Below are positions 32,164 to 42,554 of a stretch of DNA of 64,000 nt, one piece after another; the first letter of the stretch is position 1, and every line of letters starts with the position of its first letter. Position numbers and translations under genes: made by a program. The notes under the pieces are model-generated. The model saw only the letters and a program-made list of their open reading frames with translations, had not been told where the DNA came from and searched no databases. The DNA comes from Selaginella moellendorffii (taxonomy: Eukaryota; Streptophyta; Lycopodiopsida; Selaginellales; Selaginellaceae). The stretch lies in NCBI RefSeq assembly GCF_000143415.4, contig NW_003314291.1, positions 699,270-763,269 on the forward strand, written 5' to 3'.

Positions 32164-32403
32164 ATGGCGAGATTTACTCGGGCGCTGGCTGCTTTCCTCG
32201 TGATGATGGTGATGTTCTCTCCGGGTCTTTGCGAGTGCCATGGTGGAGTGAGTGGATCTTTGTTCGGGATTGGAATGAATAACAGTGAAGTAGCGATCAA
32301 TTCGACGGGCAACAGGAAGATGTTGCTGGAAGGCCACGTTTTCCAAAAGCTTCCCAAGAATACTCCAACAGCACCATCGGGTCCAAGCAAGGATCACAAC
32401 TGA
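32164..32403 (+). CDS. IDA-like secreted signalling peptide precursor
   Basis: A 79-residue frame starts at 32164 with a strong signal peptide (MARFTRALAAFLVMMVMFSP). It has a variable spacer and ends exactly with VFQKLPKNTPTAPSGPSKDHN, taken here as the last 20-21 residues. The end matches the IDA/IDL core: Leu-Pro-Lys-Gly/Asn, a Pro-rich middle, Pro-Ser-x-Pro-Ser-Lys-x-His-Asn. A longer in-phase start at 31942 exists but would put 74 residues ahead of the signal peptide, so I prefer 32164. Known IDA peptides are cleaved by subtilases and sensed by HAESA/HAESA-like LRR kinases to control cell separation; the activity here is inferred from the motif. Same Pro-Ser-Lys-Asp-His-Asn ending appears in the 46.1-kb precursor. 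Confidence 0.85.
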   Translation: MARFTRALAAFLVMMVMFSPGLCECHGGVSGSLFGIGMNNSEVAINSTGNRKMLLEGHVFQKLPKNTPTAPSGPSKDHN

Positions 32404-33683
32404 GAGAAGGTTATCAAACTTGGAGCTGTTGCTGAGGAGTAAAAAGATGAAACTCAGACATTTTTGTAAATAGATTCATTTATAAATGTTTTCGATTTGA
32501 GGTCTATTCTCTCCTTTGGTTTCCATTCTAGTTCAACACAAATAATTTCTAAATATAAAACAAATTCTAGAATATCCTAGTCTATTTATTTACACATATG
32601 TGTGTTTTTGATAATAATTCTAAGAACAAATATGTAAAGCACAGTAATTTTTGGTTTGCTTAAGCATTGGTAGTGGATATACCTAAAATATGCTTGAATA
32701 TTCTAGAATTTTTTACCATCTAATTATTCAATATTTTTAATTTATAAATATGTTCATAATTTATAAACTGTCCTAAACACTTCCTAGTATATTCTAGTTT
32801 ATTCTACCATCTATGTGTTTATAAATTATACACATGTTTATAATTATAAACTTCCATTTGATCAATTACATTAATAAATAGAAATAGCATTATGCAACAA
32901 TGTCTAGCAAATTATTTAATTATACTTTTCTCAATATATTGTTATATCTATTATTATAATTACTGAACAATAAATATAATAAATGTAATAAATGTCTATA
33001 CAGCTTCTCAGCTAAGGAAGGGTGAGAACATAAGAGCTATAAAAAATCAAAATGTACATAAATCTATTCATACTTTCTATTTATCTGTATTTGGTATTAA
33101 TTTTAAATAGCTCGAACTTTCATCATTGGCAGTACTATAAACCATTTGTAACTGCTTGAAACCAATGATTTTTTCTCCTCTCTCGAGTCTCATTAACTTC
33201 TTTCTTCACGGGCCTGCCTACCTCAAAGTTTGGCCTCTCCTTTTTTTTGTGTCGTGCGAGTACTCCGTGACCACCCCCCACCTCTAGCAACATATTCACA
33301 GAAAAGTGACGCTCCCTTCTAATCCCAATCCCAACCTCAAAACAAACAATCACTCGAGATGTAACGGAAAAATATACGACAATAGCGAACCTGTCCAATC
33401 CTCCACACACTAGGTAGATCATAGGCGTCCTCATTTCTTCATGCTGAATAAATTGCCCAGAGATAATGCCAAGCTAACTGTTGTGAAAGCTCCACTTGGC
33501 TTCATCTTGGTGACAAGAATTCAATCCGCTCGGCTTCCAGGCCTCGCTGCTCGCTGCTCTTTCAGCAGCCATTTCCTTGTCCGCACTGTCAGGTAAGGTG
33601 TAAGTGATCTAGACAGGAGAGAAAACAACCAAGGAAGAAATCACACCTACATTCATCGATGCACGGAAGAAGCTCGAGTAGAA
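32404..33683. other. AT-rich intergenic stretch
   Basis: From about 32,500 to 33,130 the DNA is very AT-rich without repeats or frames that I can assign; a transposon relic is possible. From 33,130 on, composition returns to normal and the region should hold the promoter of the gene at 33,684. Confidence 0.5.
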
Positions 33684-36346
33684 ATGGCGCGCGCTCTGAA
33701 GGAGAAGCTCCTCCCTAAGAACCAGCGGCAAAAGAGCAAGGCAAGTCCTCCGGAAGACAGGTACTTCACTTTCACTCCCGATGATGCAAGAGGAACTTGG
33801 GCCGCGGCTCCAAGACGGTCCACTCTCTCCAAATTGAGAGACTCGTTCAGGCTGTTCGAGAAAACCAAGAGCGGTTTAAACAGGAAATTGGCACAAGATG
33901 GTACCGACCTCGTCAAGGACAGAAGCAAAACCGGTCTAGATCCTCCAAGGTTCTCCTGCGACGGTATCAGCGAGTTCAAGTTAAAGGAACCACCCCGTCG
34001 TTCTCTTGACGGTCGAATTCTCCTCGGAACAAGCGACCCCCCAGATGATCCTCCATCTTACGAGCCACCTCGAAGGTCCTTCGACGTTGGCATGCTGTCA
34101 AAAACGTATCAGAACTCGCAGCAGCAGCAGCAGCAGCAGCAGCGAACAAACGTTGTCGCACGGCTGATGGGTCTGAGCGACACTCATCTGGACGGACCAT
34201 GCCGCAAGCTTGAAGACTTTTTTAAAGATGAGCTTGCTTCAAAAGGGGAGAAAACCAATGTCAGCGTCACCACAGTTCAAGCCGAAAGCAACGTACCAGT
34301 GCTTGGCCCCGGCGTAAAAACCGACAGCTCGCCAGAGAGAAGCCAGCAGCAGCAGCAGCAGCAGCAGAAAAGTCAAAACTTTCCCAAGGCCAAGCAAGAT
34401 GTGATCTCCACCATGCAGCAGCAAGCTTCGTTTCAAAAGGTCGTGGAAAGGCTGGAGAGGCTTCAGATATCGGAATCACTCAAGCAGCAGCAGCACTGCA
34501 GAGCACATGACAGTGACATCAATCCACAGCAGCACCCCGTCGAAGAACGCACGCCTGGGGATTCTAACTTGGGAGGACAAAAGTCTCTTTTCGAGGAGCT
34601 CCTCAAGCTGGAGGAGCTCAGAGCAAGGCCAGGAGCCAAACAGCTATCCAAAAAGTCCAAACCAGGCCCTCACCATCACCATCAAAAGATTTCCCAGAGC
34701 ACTGATTCCCAGGCCAGAATTTCCATCCTCGTCCTCAAGACAACGCAGGCACCACGACACAGTAGCAGCATCATGCAAGTTGGAGCTACTAGCACTGGCA
34801 GCAAGCGTCCAAAGCAATCTTTCACCACCAACAGAGAAAAAAAAGTTCCCAGCGCTGCCGATTGCAGAGGCGGCAGCGCTAGAAGCACGCAGGCGACAAA
34901 GACACCAGCTAATCACAGGAACGCAAACCAAGAAGACGCGAAAATTTTCCTTCCAACGATTCCAGCTACGGAGAAGAGAATCCATACCGTTTCGCGATCC
35001 AGCTTGATGAGGCCGACGATCGCGAGCTCCGCGCGGGGCCAGCGGCACCAGCGCCATCGGATCGTCGGCGCCGCGCCTGGCACTCCAAAACCTAGCGAGA
35101 CGCCCGCCAAGAACAAAAAAATTTCAAACGAATGGAGCCCTAGAAGGGACCAAAGTGAAAGCAGAGCCGCATTGCTTACCTTGCGAGAGAGAAAGAAGCG
35201 CGAAGTGGCGGCGGCGGCGGCGGTGAGCTCGAGAGTGGACAGCGATGGTGGCGATTTGGGAAATGTGACAATCTCGCAAGAGAGCTGCGAGAAAAGCTTC
35301 CGACAGTACGATCCAGGCACAGAGGTTTGTGTGAATTTTTCTCTTTGGTTTTGTTTGTTCTTGCTTCTTGGTACTTGCGATTGATCAAAAGCTTTCTTTT
35401 CTTTCCTTGCGTTCTTTCTTGTTGGTATTCGTTCTTCTTTGTTTCATAGTACCTTACAATCGATCGAGCTCCAGGTTTGTGTGAATTTTCTCTTTGGTTT
35501 TGTTTGTTCTGCTTCTTTGTACTTGTAATCGATCAAAAGATTTCTTTTCTTCTTTCTCGTTGGTATTCGTTCTTCTTTGTTTGAGAGTACTTTGCGATCG
35601 ATCGCGCGCCACCTTGTTCTCATGGTTCTTCCCACCTTTCCTTTGTTTTTCTTTGTTTCTCGATGGTCTCACTTACGATGATCTACTTTTTCTAATGAAC
35701 TTCTCACATTTTTTTCTTTTTTCTTTCGCCAGACAAGTACTGCTGCTGCTCCAGGCTCTGACCTCCGCTCGTCAACAAAACCAAGTGTGGATGCGTTTGA
35801 GAATTGGAGCCCAGTCTCGGTGCTCGAGCGCCCAGTCTCGTACGAAGATGAGGACGAAGATCTCCACCACTGCGACGTGGCCGCCGCAGTCAAGCCATCT
35901 CCAGGTAGCGAGCTTTCCACAGTTTGTTCTTCAAGTTCCAAAAGTCTCGGTCTTCATTCCTCTCCTCGCTTTCGTTGTTTTGCACAGATCAACAAGTCAG
36001 AAATGTGGAGCCTGACAAATTCCGCGACGCGTCGAAGATTTCGCAGCCGGACAAGCCGGCGATGATTCGGAAACAACCGTTGCCAGAGCTGCCGAGCCTC
36101 GGGGTCTTCAAGGCTCCATTTTTTAGTGCTTTTGACGACGAGCATGACTCGTCGATGCACGTCTGCGTAGATCACTGGAGCCACCACCACCATCGCCACC
36201 ATCGCCAGCAGTGCTGCGCAAAGTGCCTGGCGCAAGTTTGCATCCAAGTTGACACTGCGATATTCGACGACCTCGTCTACGATTCAATCATCCAGCTCAA
36301 TGCGCAGCACATCACAAAGTGGATGAGGATGAGCATGCTTTCCTAA
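33684..36346 (+). CDS. TRM/LONGIFOLIA-like protein
   Basis: Three exons (33684-35324, 35733-35904, 35988-36346) encode 723 residues. The protein is largely disordered and basic, with three Gln-rich runs (about residues 147-154, 220-229 and 270-275). Family marks are the short motif TNVVARLMGLSD (about 156-167), the SPVSVLERP motif in exon 2 (Asn-Trp-Ser-Pro-Val-Ser-Val-Leu-Glu) and an acidic C-terminal domain (IFDDLVYDSIIQL). VARLMGL and SPVSVL motifs define TON1-recruiting-motif/LONGIFOLIA proteins, which bring TON1 and PP2A to cortical microtubules and control cell elongation. The final exon has a His-rich patch (HHHHRHHR). The first intron (35325-35732) holds a 150-bp tandem duplication that includes the donor site. 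Confidence 0.85.
35323..35610. repeat. 150-bp tandem duplication spanning a splice donor
   Basis: AGGTTTGTGTGAATTTT occurs at 35323 and, one T shorter, at 35473, and the following 130 bp are similar (TTTTGTTTGTTCT, GATCAAAAG, GGTATTCGTTCTTCTTTGTT, CGATCGATCG). The exon 1/intron 1 donor (GT at 35325) is therefore present a second time at 35475. Using the second donor would include a stop codon at 35382. Confidence 0.85.
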
Positions 36347-36752
36347 AACACTAACAAGCCGGAGAGATTCTCAACATCACCACCATTATTTTACTCTTTC
36401 CTTGATCCTCAACAATATCGTCTCCCTCCTTTTTCCATCCATTGGTCGATCCATCCATCCATCAAAATCTCTTTTTTCTTCTCCAATTCGCTCTCACCGC
36501 CGCACGCACGCACGCACGCACGCACGAACAAACGAAAAAACAAATTCCTCTCGCCGAGAATTCGAATCTGGCAGTCCTCGAGGGTGAAGAAGCAACAAAT
36601 TTGATATACAGAATCATACACGAGAGAGAAAAAAAACCAAAAGCTTGCCAAATTCCACTGTCTGTTTCTCGACATTCATGAGTGAATGAGACTGCGCATC
36701 GCTCATCCAAAAAAATGTGTTTTCTCCTACAAAAACTCGCTGGATCGTCCTC
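36347..36752. other. Convergent 3' region with ACGC microsatellite
   Basis: The TRM-like and U-box genes converge here. A (CGCA)n repeat of about six units lies at 36,500-36,526. No gene. Confidence 0.55.
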
Positions 36753-37997
36753 TCAAAACCGCGGATAGATCGGAACCACGGCCGCTGGCAGTGCCTGATC
36801 CGGCGCCGCGATGATGCACGGCTCCTCGCTATACGCCTGGCGCAAGAATTTCAGGAGCTCATACACCTGCTGCTTAGTCGCGGCGCTGCAATCTACGTGA
36901 AGCAGCAGCAGCAATCGCTCGAACGTATTCGCATCCACCGCCCTCTTGCGCATCAATCCCTCGCTGCTGGAGAACTTACACAAGCTCCAGATGATCGAGA
37001 CTGCGAGCTCGGTGGCGAGGGTCGAGACCCGGAACATCTTCTTGGCCACCGCGAACATCCCCAGCTCGTGGCCCGCGAAGGAATCCCTCCCCTCGGCGCT
37101 CCGGCACAGGAGCTCAAGCACAGACAGTCCGAGTTCCGTACATGACCGGCTGCCCAGCTCGGGTAAGAGCTCAATGACCCGGTGTACGGCACCCAGCGCG
37201 ACGAGCCGGGCCCTGTTCCTCCGGAGCTCCAGGAGCGATCGCATCGCCTCGAGCCCCGCGCGGGGCATCGAATTCCTCCTCCCCTTGCCCGTGGTGGATG
37301 ATTCGCTCGCGAGCATCCCGACGAGCGCGACGAGAAGGGGCTGGCTAGAGCCCAGTTGGAGCTTGAGATCGCAGTCGGCGCTGGCGAGTTTCTCGACGAT
37401 CGAAGCGGCGTTTATCCGGGCCTCCGTGCTGGAGCTGCGAGACAAGAGAATTGCAGTGGATGATCGCGCCAGCCGGGTCAGTGTGTCGTGATCGTCGGCG
37501 TTCTTGGAGGAGGTGGTGGGCATCAAGAACAAGATAGTGCCCAGTGCCTCCTCGACAATCTCGCTGCTGCTGGATGGCGATTCCAGCACCGCCATGACCG
37601 CTGCCATCAAATCCTCTCGCAATTGAGGGCTCATCTTCTGCTGCTGCTTGATCAAGCTCTTCCTCACGCTCCGGAGCTCCTGCGCTAGTCCAATTGACGA
37701 GCTACACAGTCTCCGGATCGTCACTGCTCCTAGAATTTCACAGCCCTCCTCCTCTTGCCGGCCGTCCTTGGTCAGCGAGCTGCGAAACGAGTGGATCAAG
37801 CTCCGGAGTGTGAGATTGGGCACAAGGTCCGTGCTGGGCATACTCTGCATTGTCGCCGGGCACGTCGAATTCCCATCGGCGATCCACTTCTCGATGCTCT
37901 TGCGCTCGTATGTGATCCCCGTGCACAGCGTCACAGGATCTCGCATGAGCTCCAGCGAGATTGGGCACCTAAACAGGGGGGGAATGGTGGTCGCCAT
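36753..37997 (-). CDS. U-box/ARM-repeat E3 ubiquitin ligase (PUB)
   Basis: One exon of 414 residues, started at the ATG at 37997 because the U-box begins a few residues later; an upstream in-frame ATG at 38030 would add 11 residues. The U-box is complete at about 9-80: FRCPISLELMRDPVTLCTGI, TYERKSIEKWIADGNSTCPA and MPSTDLVPNLTLRSLIHSF. The rest is helical, with Leu-rich armadillo-like repeats such as TRLARSSTAILLSRSSSTEA, ARINAASIVEKLASADCDLK and GLSVLELLCRSAEGRDSF. The plan matches plant PUB20-28-type ligases, which ubiquitinate targets in stress and immune signalling. Intronless, as usual for this group. A paralogue lies 3.3 kb away on the same strand. Confidence 0.93.
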   Translation of the reverse strand: MATTIPPLFRCPISLELMRDPVTLCTGITYERKSIEKWIADGNSTCPATMQSMPSTDLVPNLTLRSLIHSFRSSLTKDGRQEEEGCEILGAVTIRRLCSSSIGLAQELRSVRKSLIKQQQKMSPQLREDLMAAVMAVLESPSSSSEIVEEALGTILFLMPTTSSKNADDHDTLTRLARSSTAILLSRSSSTEARINAASIVEKLASADCDLKLQLGSSQPLLVALVGMLASESSTTGKGRRNSMPRAGLEAMRSLLELRRNRARLVALGAVHRVIELLPELGSRSCTELGLSVLELLCRSAEGRDSFAGHELGMFAVAKKMFRVSTLATELAVSIIWSLCKFSSSEGLMRKRAVDANTFERLLLLLHVDCSAATKQQVYELLKFLRQAYSEEPCIIAAPDQALPAAVVPIYPRF

Positions 37998-40900
37998 GCA
38001 AATCGAACTGCTGGGCGGCCCCAAGATCAATCAACTCTTGCAGATCCTGCGACCCAATCCGGCCCCCCAGTCGACTCTAACCTCCGATCGTCCGTTCCAA
38101 TTCCCCTTCCACCGCCCTCTTCGCCTTCCAGTTCTCCACTTCGTGTTCTTGGAGAGTGGACTGTTTGTCCTGCTAGTTGTTGTAACCTACTGTTAAGTAT
38201 TTATACGTGGATGGATGGGCTACACACGTTGCCACACGCAATTGCCCCCTGTGATTTTGCGCTTCGTCAAATCCGCGTCCAAAGTCTCCTTTAGAGGAAC
38301 TTCCGCGGCGTAAACTTAAACACACCGCCATTCCATTCTTCCATTCCATTCCAAACGGGCAAAAGTACCTCCGGGGAGGAAGAAGAGGAATTTGGGGGAA
38401 ACTTTCTTTTCTCGGGATTGTTTGAACGTTTCAATTCTAAACGAACTCGCTGCTGATCACGCATTTAGTACTTGCTCTTGGGGGCTGTTTGCTGTTTTTA
38501 AGTCAAGATTCCTTGGATTTGCAGTGTTTAATGTACACGGCGGTCCCAATCAAAACCCCCCATTGACCCCGCGCTAAGTGGCCGCTGATGCAACACGACG
38601 ACGACCAAAACTCGTCTTTAAAGCAAGCAATAGAGCGGAAAGAAAGAGTAAACTTTGCGGCTGATTGACTGACTTTGCTGGCCAGCAGCAGAAAAAACGG
38701 CCATCTCCCCCACGTTCAAAGCTGAAACATCCTGAACTTCAACGATCACACAGCCCATTGTCAACACTGTGAGAAGAGTATTCTAAACCTACTTTTCAAT
38801 AGTAATCCCCTCTCCATTGTCAACACTGTGATCACATCGGTTTTAAAAGTTCTTGTCAACACTGTGATAACATGATTCTAAAACATCTTGTCAACACTGT
38901 GATAAGTTTATATCATCGACTCTAACACTTCTGGTAAGATCATACTAAATCTTAAGAAACTCTGCACTGTGTGACCACATACTAAAACGTCTTGCCATCA
39001 CTCTGGGAGATCATTCAATCAAACTTATTGCCTGGTAAAAGCATCTCTCTCTCTCTCTCTCTGTGTGTGTCTCTCTCTCTGTGCGTGCGATGGTGGAAAA
39101 CTTCACGATCCAGTAACAGTGATAGCTTGAGGTTCAAACTCAGGTGTTCATGCATGGGCCATGACCTCTTTGTTCCAACCTGAAGATGGTGACTAAAGCT
39201 CCGAAGCTCCGCTACATGTAAAAGAGGCTCTATACTATAGCTATATGAGAGCTAAGCTAAGCTTTCCAGCACTGTGTGCGTGTGGGCTCGTTGCCTCTTT
39301 ACATATGGTTTTGCTTTGTACCCGGTCCACTACCGCGGAGGAAAAGGACTGATGGGAAACTTTCCGGAAAGTCAAGCAAGCATAATGTGTGTTGAGTGAT
39401 CGCCGAGGGTTTCCTGTGTCAATCCATGCTACACAAATCAATGCTTGGATTTCTAAATCTTTGTTCTTCCCAGAGGGTTAAGAGTTGTCTCCCTCTCTTT
39501 TGAGCGGATTAAGATGCAACACCCACCGAGGTTCTGTCCTTCGGCCCATTGCTTTCATGTTGGTCCAGCACAAAAACGCCCGTTTCCGCCAATTTCTCCA
39601 GATTTTTCTATCAGCCAATTGTACTCAATCGATTCATGACTCACAAAGTTTCGGTGTTTATGCATGACTTTGTCTCTTTTCTCTTTTGCTGCTCCAGGGT
39701 CTCCATTCAATGCGCGAGATCTCAACAGCGCTGCTGCTTTTCCCTGTTTGCCGCCATATTTGTAGGTAAATCAGTACAAAATCCAGGGACGAAATTGGAA
39801 ATGTTCGATTCATCATCCCACTAAATCTGGTGGTATTGCTTGTGTTGATTTCAGCAGCAGCACGATCGAGCACGAGTTGACCGGCGCGAGTACGAATATC
39901 CTTTTTGACATGATGTATCATTGTACAAGAGAACACTACTCATCATGCTTAGATTAGTGCTTTCTCCTAAGTTTTGTAGGCATGTCCTCCTCATTCATGA
40001 ATTATCCACTGAGAGGGTGATGCTGATCAGTGATGATCATCCATTCCACAAAAGCAAAGAACAGGTACTTAATCCCAAAACAAAGCAACTTGCAATGATA
40101 ATCAAAGAAGTTCAGTCCCACTCATACACACATAGCTGATTTGTCCAGCCACCAGGCATATCCTGTCACCAATTTCTTCCAGCTTTCAACTAGTGAATTG
40201 CTCCAATTCAAGCTCTCTCTGCACACTTTGAAATTGACACATCTATTCCAAGCTGAGTTGGCCACTCCCAAAAGTCTCCCCCACTTCTTTTTACAACACT
40301 ATAAGACCAGCACAAAAACCTGCTTGTGCTGCCTTTTGCCCTCCTGAAACATTTCAAACTAGAGGGAATATGCCAGGTCTAGAATGAATGTGGTTGGGTG
40401 GCTGGCTGGCCAACTTAGCAGAGAGCAAAAACTCAATGAATGCCTCCAACAGGAATAGAATAATCATAATGCTCATGGGTGGTTGGTCAGTCAGCCCTAA
40501 CTATTTTGCCTCCCCTTTCTTTATTTTCCTTTTTCTTTTCTTGGAAAAAGGTGGTATATGACAGGCATGAAAGGCACCACCAGTCAGACAGCAGCACTGC
40601 AGGCCAGCACCTCACATTTTCTTGGACCAGTACAAAATGGGGGTTGTCAAATGGACATCATCAATTCTTATTCTACATAAAGTCAACACCACCTCCCAAC
40701 ACACCATTCTCAACATGTATATTTTTTTTTCCTGTGTTGTATGTATACTGTACCACTTCTCCATGATGTTATTCAATCCCCCACCAGCTGCCTGGCTGGA
40801 AATTTCCTGTACTGTACAGCCCCCACAAGAACACAATTGACTTGGGGCAGGGAAGTTGACAAAAAGCCAAGAACCCTAAAAATCCCCACCACAACCAAAC

Positions 40901-41249
40901 AAAACACACTTGCTTGCTTGTGAATGATTGATTGATTGATTCATACGTTCTCAAAGGGCACCGCCAGCCCACTGAAAAATCTTGTTCACCATCCTCTTTT
41001 TATACAAAGGAGAAAAAGAAAGCACAGGAATCCCATCCAGAAAACCTGCTCCATCACCAAAATTTTTTGAAGCTCCTTGCAATCACAAACAATGTGATCC
41101 CCCCACCTATGTACACAGCTCCAGCCACAATCGACCTTCCTCTTGTGTTCTTCGAGCCCATGAAGATCAAAAGTAAAAAACCACGGCCCCCCAAAACTTT
41201 GATCTTCGCAAACTCCTGCAATCGAATCGAGCAAAAGAGAGGAAGAAGA
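37998..41249. other. Intergenic stretch between the two U-box genes
   Basis: Over 3 kb without a supportable gene. It holds the promoter of the first U-box gene, a TTGTCAACACTGTGA repeat array (separate entry), a (CT)n/(GT)n run at 39,045-39,082 and T-rich tracts. Open plus frames reaching into 41,993 are the antisense of the second U-box gene. Confidence 0.5.
38759..38902 (+). repeat. Four spaced copies of TTGTCAACACTGTGA
   Basis: The 15-mer TTGTCAACACTGTGA occurs exactly at 38759, 38817, 38853 and 38888 (steps of 58, 36 and 35 bp), each followed by a variable tract ending in TAAAA or similar; decayed copies follow at about 38,966 and 38,992. The core contains TTGTCAACA, and the spacing suggests a short minisatellite with a 35-36-bp unit. 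Confidence 0.85.
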
Positions 41250-42554
41250 TCACGCGGCAGCTGTGAGGAGGCAAGTGTTGTCTTCCTTGTTCCTGTTCTT
41301 GCCGCTATCACCGCCAGCGCCATCGTTGTTGCTGCCACTCCCATCGATGCATTCCCTGTAAGCCCTGTGAAGAAGCTTGAGCAGATCCCCGGCCTTGTGC
41401 TTGGTCCTTGGATTACACCCTATCTGGAGGAAGAAGAAGAGCTTGGGGAACAAACCCACCTCCACCATCCTCCTCTTGACGATCTCATCCGGGCAATACT
41501 TGCAAACCGCCCACAGCACATCGATCGCGTACTCGGTCGCCATATCCGACACCTTGAACAGCTTCCGCGCCACCGCCGGGACCGCCAGCGCGTGCCGCGC
41601 CACCGCCGCACGCCCCTCGGCGCAGCCACACAGGCATTCCAGCGCCGCCAGGATCGCCTCGGTGGTCACCTTGTCCGCCTCCACGAGAAGCTCCGCCAGC
41701 GGCGCCACCACGCCCGTCTCCACCAGCCGGACCCTGTTCTTGAGCGGCGGGCACACCGCCAGCACCGCGCGGAGGCTCCCCCGGATCGCTGGGCGGTGGC
41801 GCCGCTGGGAGTGATCTTCACCCACCAGGCGCACCAATCCCTCGAAGATCCCCGCGGTGGCGCCGACCGCGCCGCGCGCCTCCTTGTCCGCGCAGCACAG
41901 CTCCTCGATCAGCGCCGCCGCCGAGACCCGCGTGTGGAGATCGCCCCTCTGGAGGAGCCGGGCGATGGCGGCGAGATTGCGCGGGGAGAGTAGCTCCTTG
42001 CGAGAGGGCTCGTCGAGATTCGCGATGAGCGGCGGGAGGAGGGAGAGGATCTGGGCTTGCGAGTCTTCCTCGTCTTGCTCTTGGCCTTGATCCTCCGAGA
42101 AGGACGATACCAGCACTGGCGCTAGCCCCGCCCGGATCAAGAGCTTCTTGCTCCTCTCCTCCTGGCTCCTCGCGATCAATCGCTTCACCGCCTCGGGGCG
42201 CGAGCGGGGGATTCGCAGCTGGGCGACGAGCACTTGCGCCTCGCGGAGATCCATGGGCTGCTCGCGATCGCCCCGTGCGCCACTCTGGAATCGATTCGCG
42301 GCGCACCAGCCGTGGATGATCCTCTGGAGCGTGTGATTGGGGATGAGCTCGTGGGAGTGGAGCTCCTGCATCGTCACGGGGCACGTCCGGCGGCCCTCCT
42401 GGAACCACTTCTCGATGCTGGAGCGATCGTAGGTGATGCCCGTGCACACGCTCACGGGATCGGCCATGAGGCACAGCGAGATCGGGCACTTGAAGTGCGA
42501 TGGAACCTCGGGGTGATGCTTGCGCAGCGTTTCCTCCTGCTCGTCGAGACCCAT
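41250..42554 (-). CDS. U-box/ARM-repeat E3 ubiquitin ligase (PUB), second gene
   Basis: One exon of 434 residues started at the ATG at 42554, the last Met before the U-box. The U-box lies at about 16-90: HFKCPISLCLMADPVSVCTG, TYDRSSIEKWFQEGRRTCPV and ELIPNHTLQRIIHGWCA. Armadillo-like repeats follow (NLAAIARLLQRGDLHTRVSA, AAILAALECLCGCAEGRAAV-type segments) and a conserved end of the ARM region (ATEYAIDVLWAVCKYCPDEI). The layout resembles PUB22/23/24-type ligases that limit immune and drought responses. The tail is Gly/Asn-rich and probably disordered. The body is markedly GC-rich. A longer in-frame start at 42767 would add 71 residues without family features. Confidence 0.93.
   Translation of the reverse strand: MGLDEQEETLRKHHPEVPSHFKCPISLCLMADPVSVCTGITYDRSSIEKWFQEGRRTCPVTMQELHSHELIPNHTLQRIIHGWCAANRFQSGARGDREQPMDLREAQVLVAQLRIPRSRPEAVKRLIARSQEERSKKLLIRAGLAPVLVSSFSEDQGQEQDEEDSQAQILSLLPPLIANLDEPSRKELLSPRNLAAIARLLQRGDLHTRVSAAALIEELCCADKEARGAVGATAGIFEGLVRLVGEDHSQRRHRPAIRGSLRAVLAVCPPLKNRVRLVETGVVAPLAELLVEADKVTTEAILAALECLCGCAEGRAAVARHALAVPAVARKLFKVSDMATEYAIDVLWAVCKYCPDEIVKRRMVEVGLFPKLFFFLQIGCNPRTKHKAGDLLKLLHRAYRECIDGSGSNNDGAGGDSGKNRNKEDNTCLLTAAA

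Noticed and set aside
33135-33434. 99-codon minus-strand open frame
   Set aside because: No motif or neighbouring exon, beside an AT-rich repeat-like stretch.
38759-38902. CRISPR-like array
   Set aside because: Repeats are only 15 bp with unequal spacing in a plant nuclear context; a minisatellite or binding-site cluster fits better.
40932-41993. 353-codon plus-strand open frame
   Set aside because: It is the antisense of the GC-rich U-box gene at 41250-42554; its His/Arg/Pro-rich composition is typical of a shadow frame.
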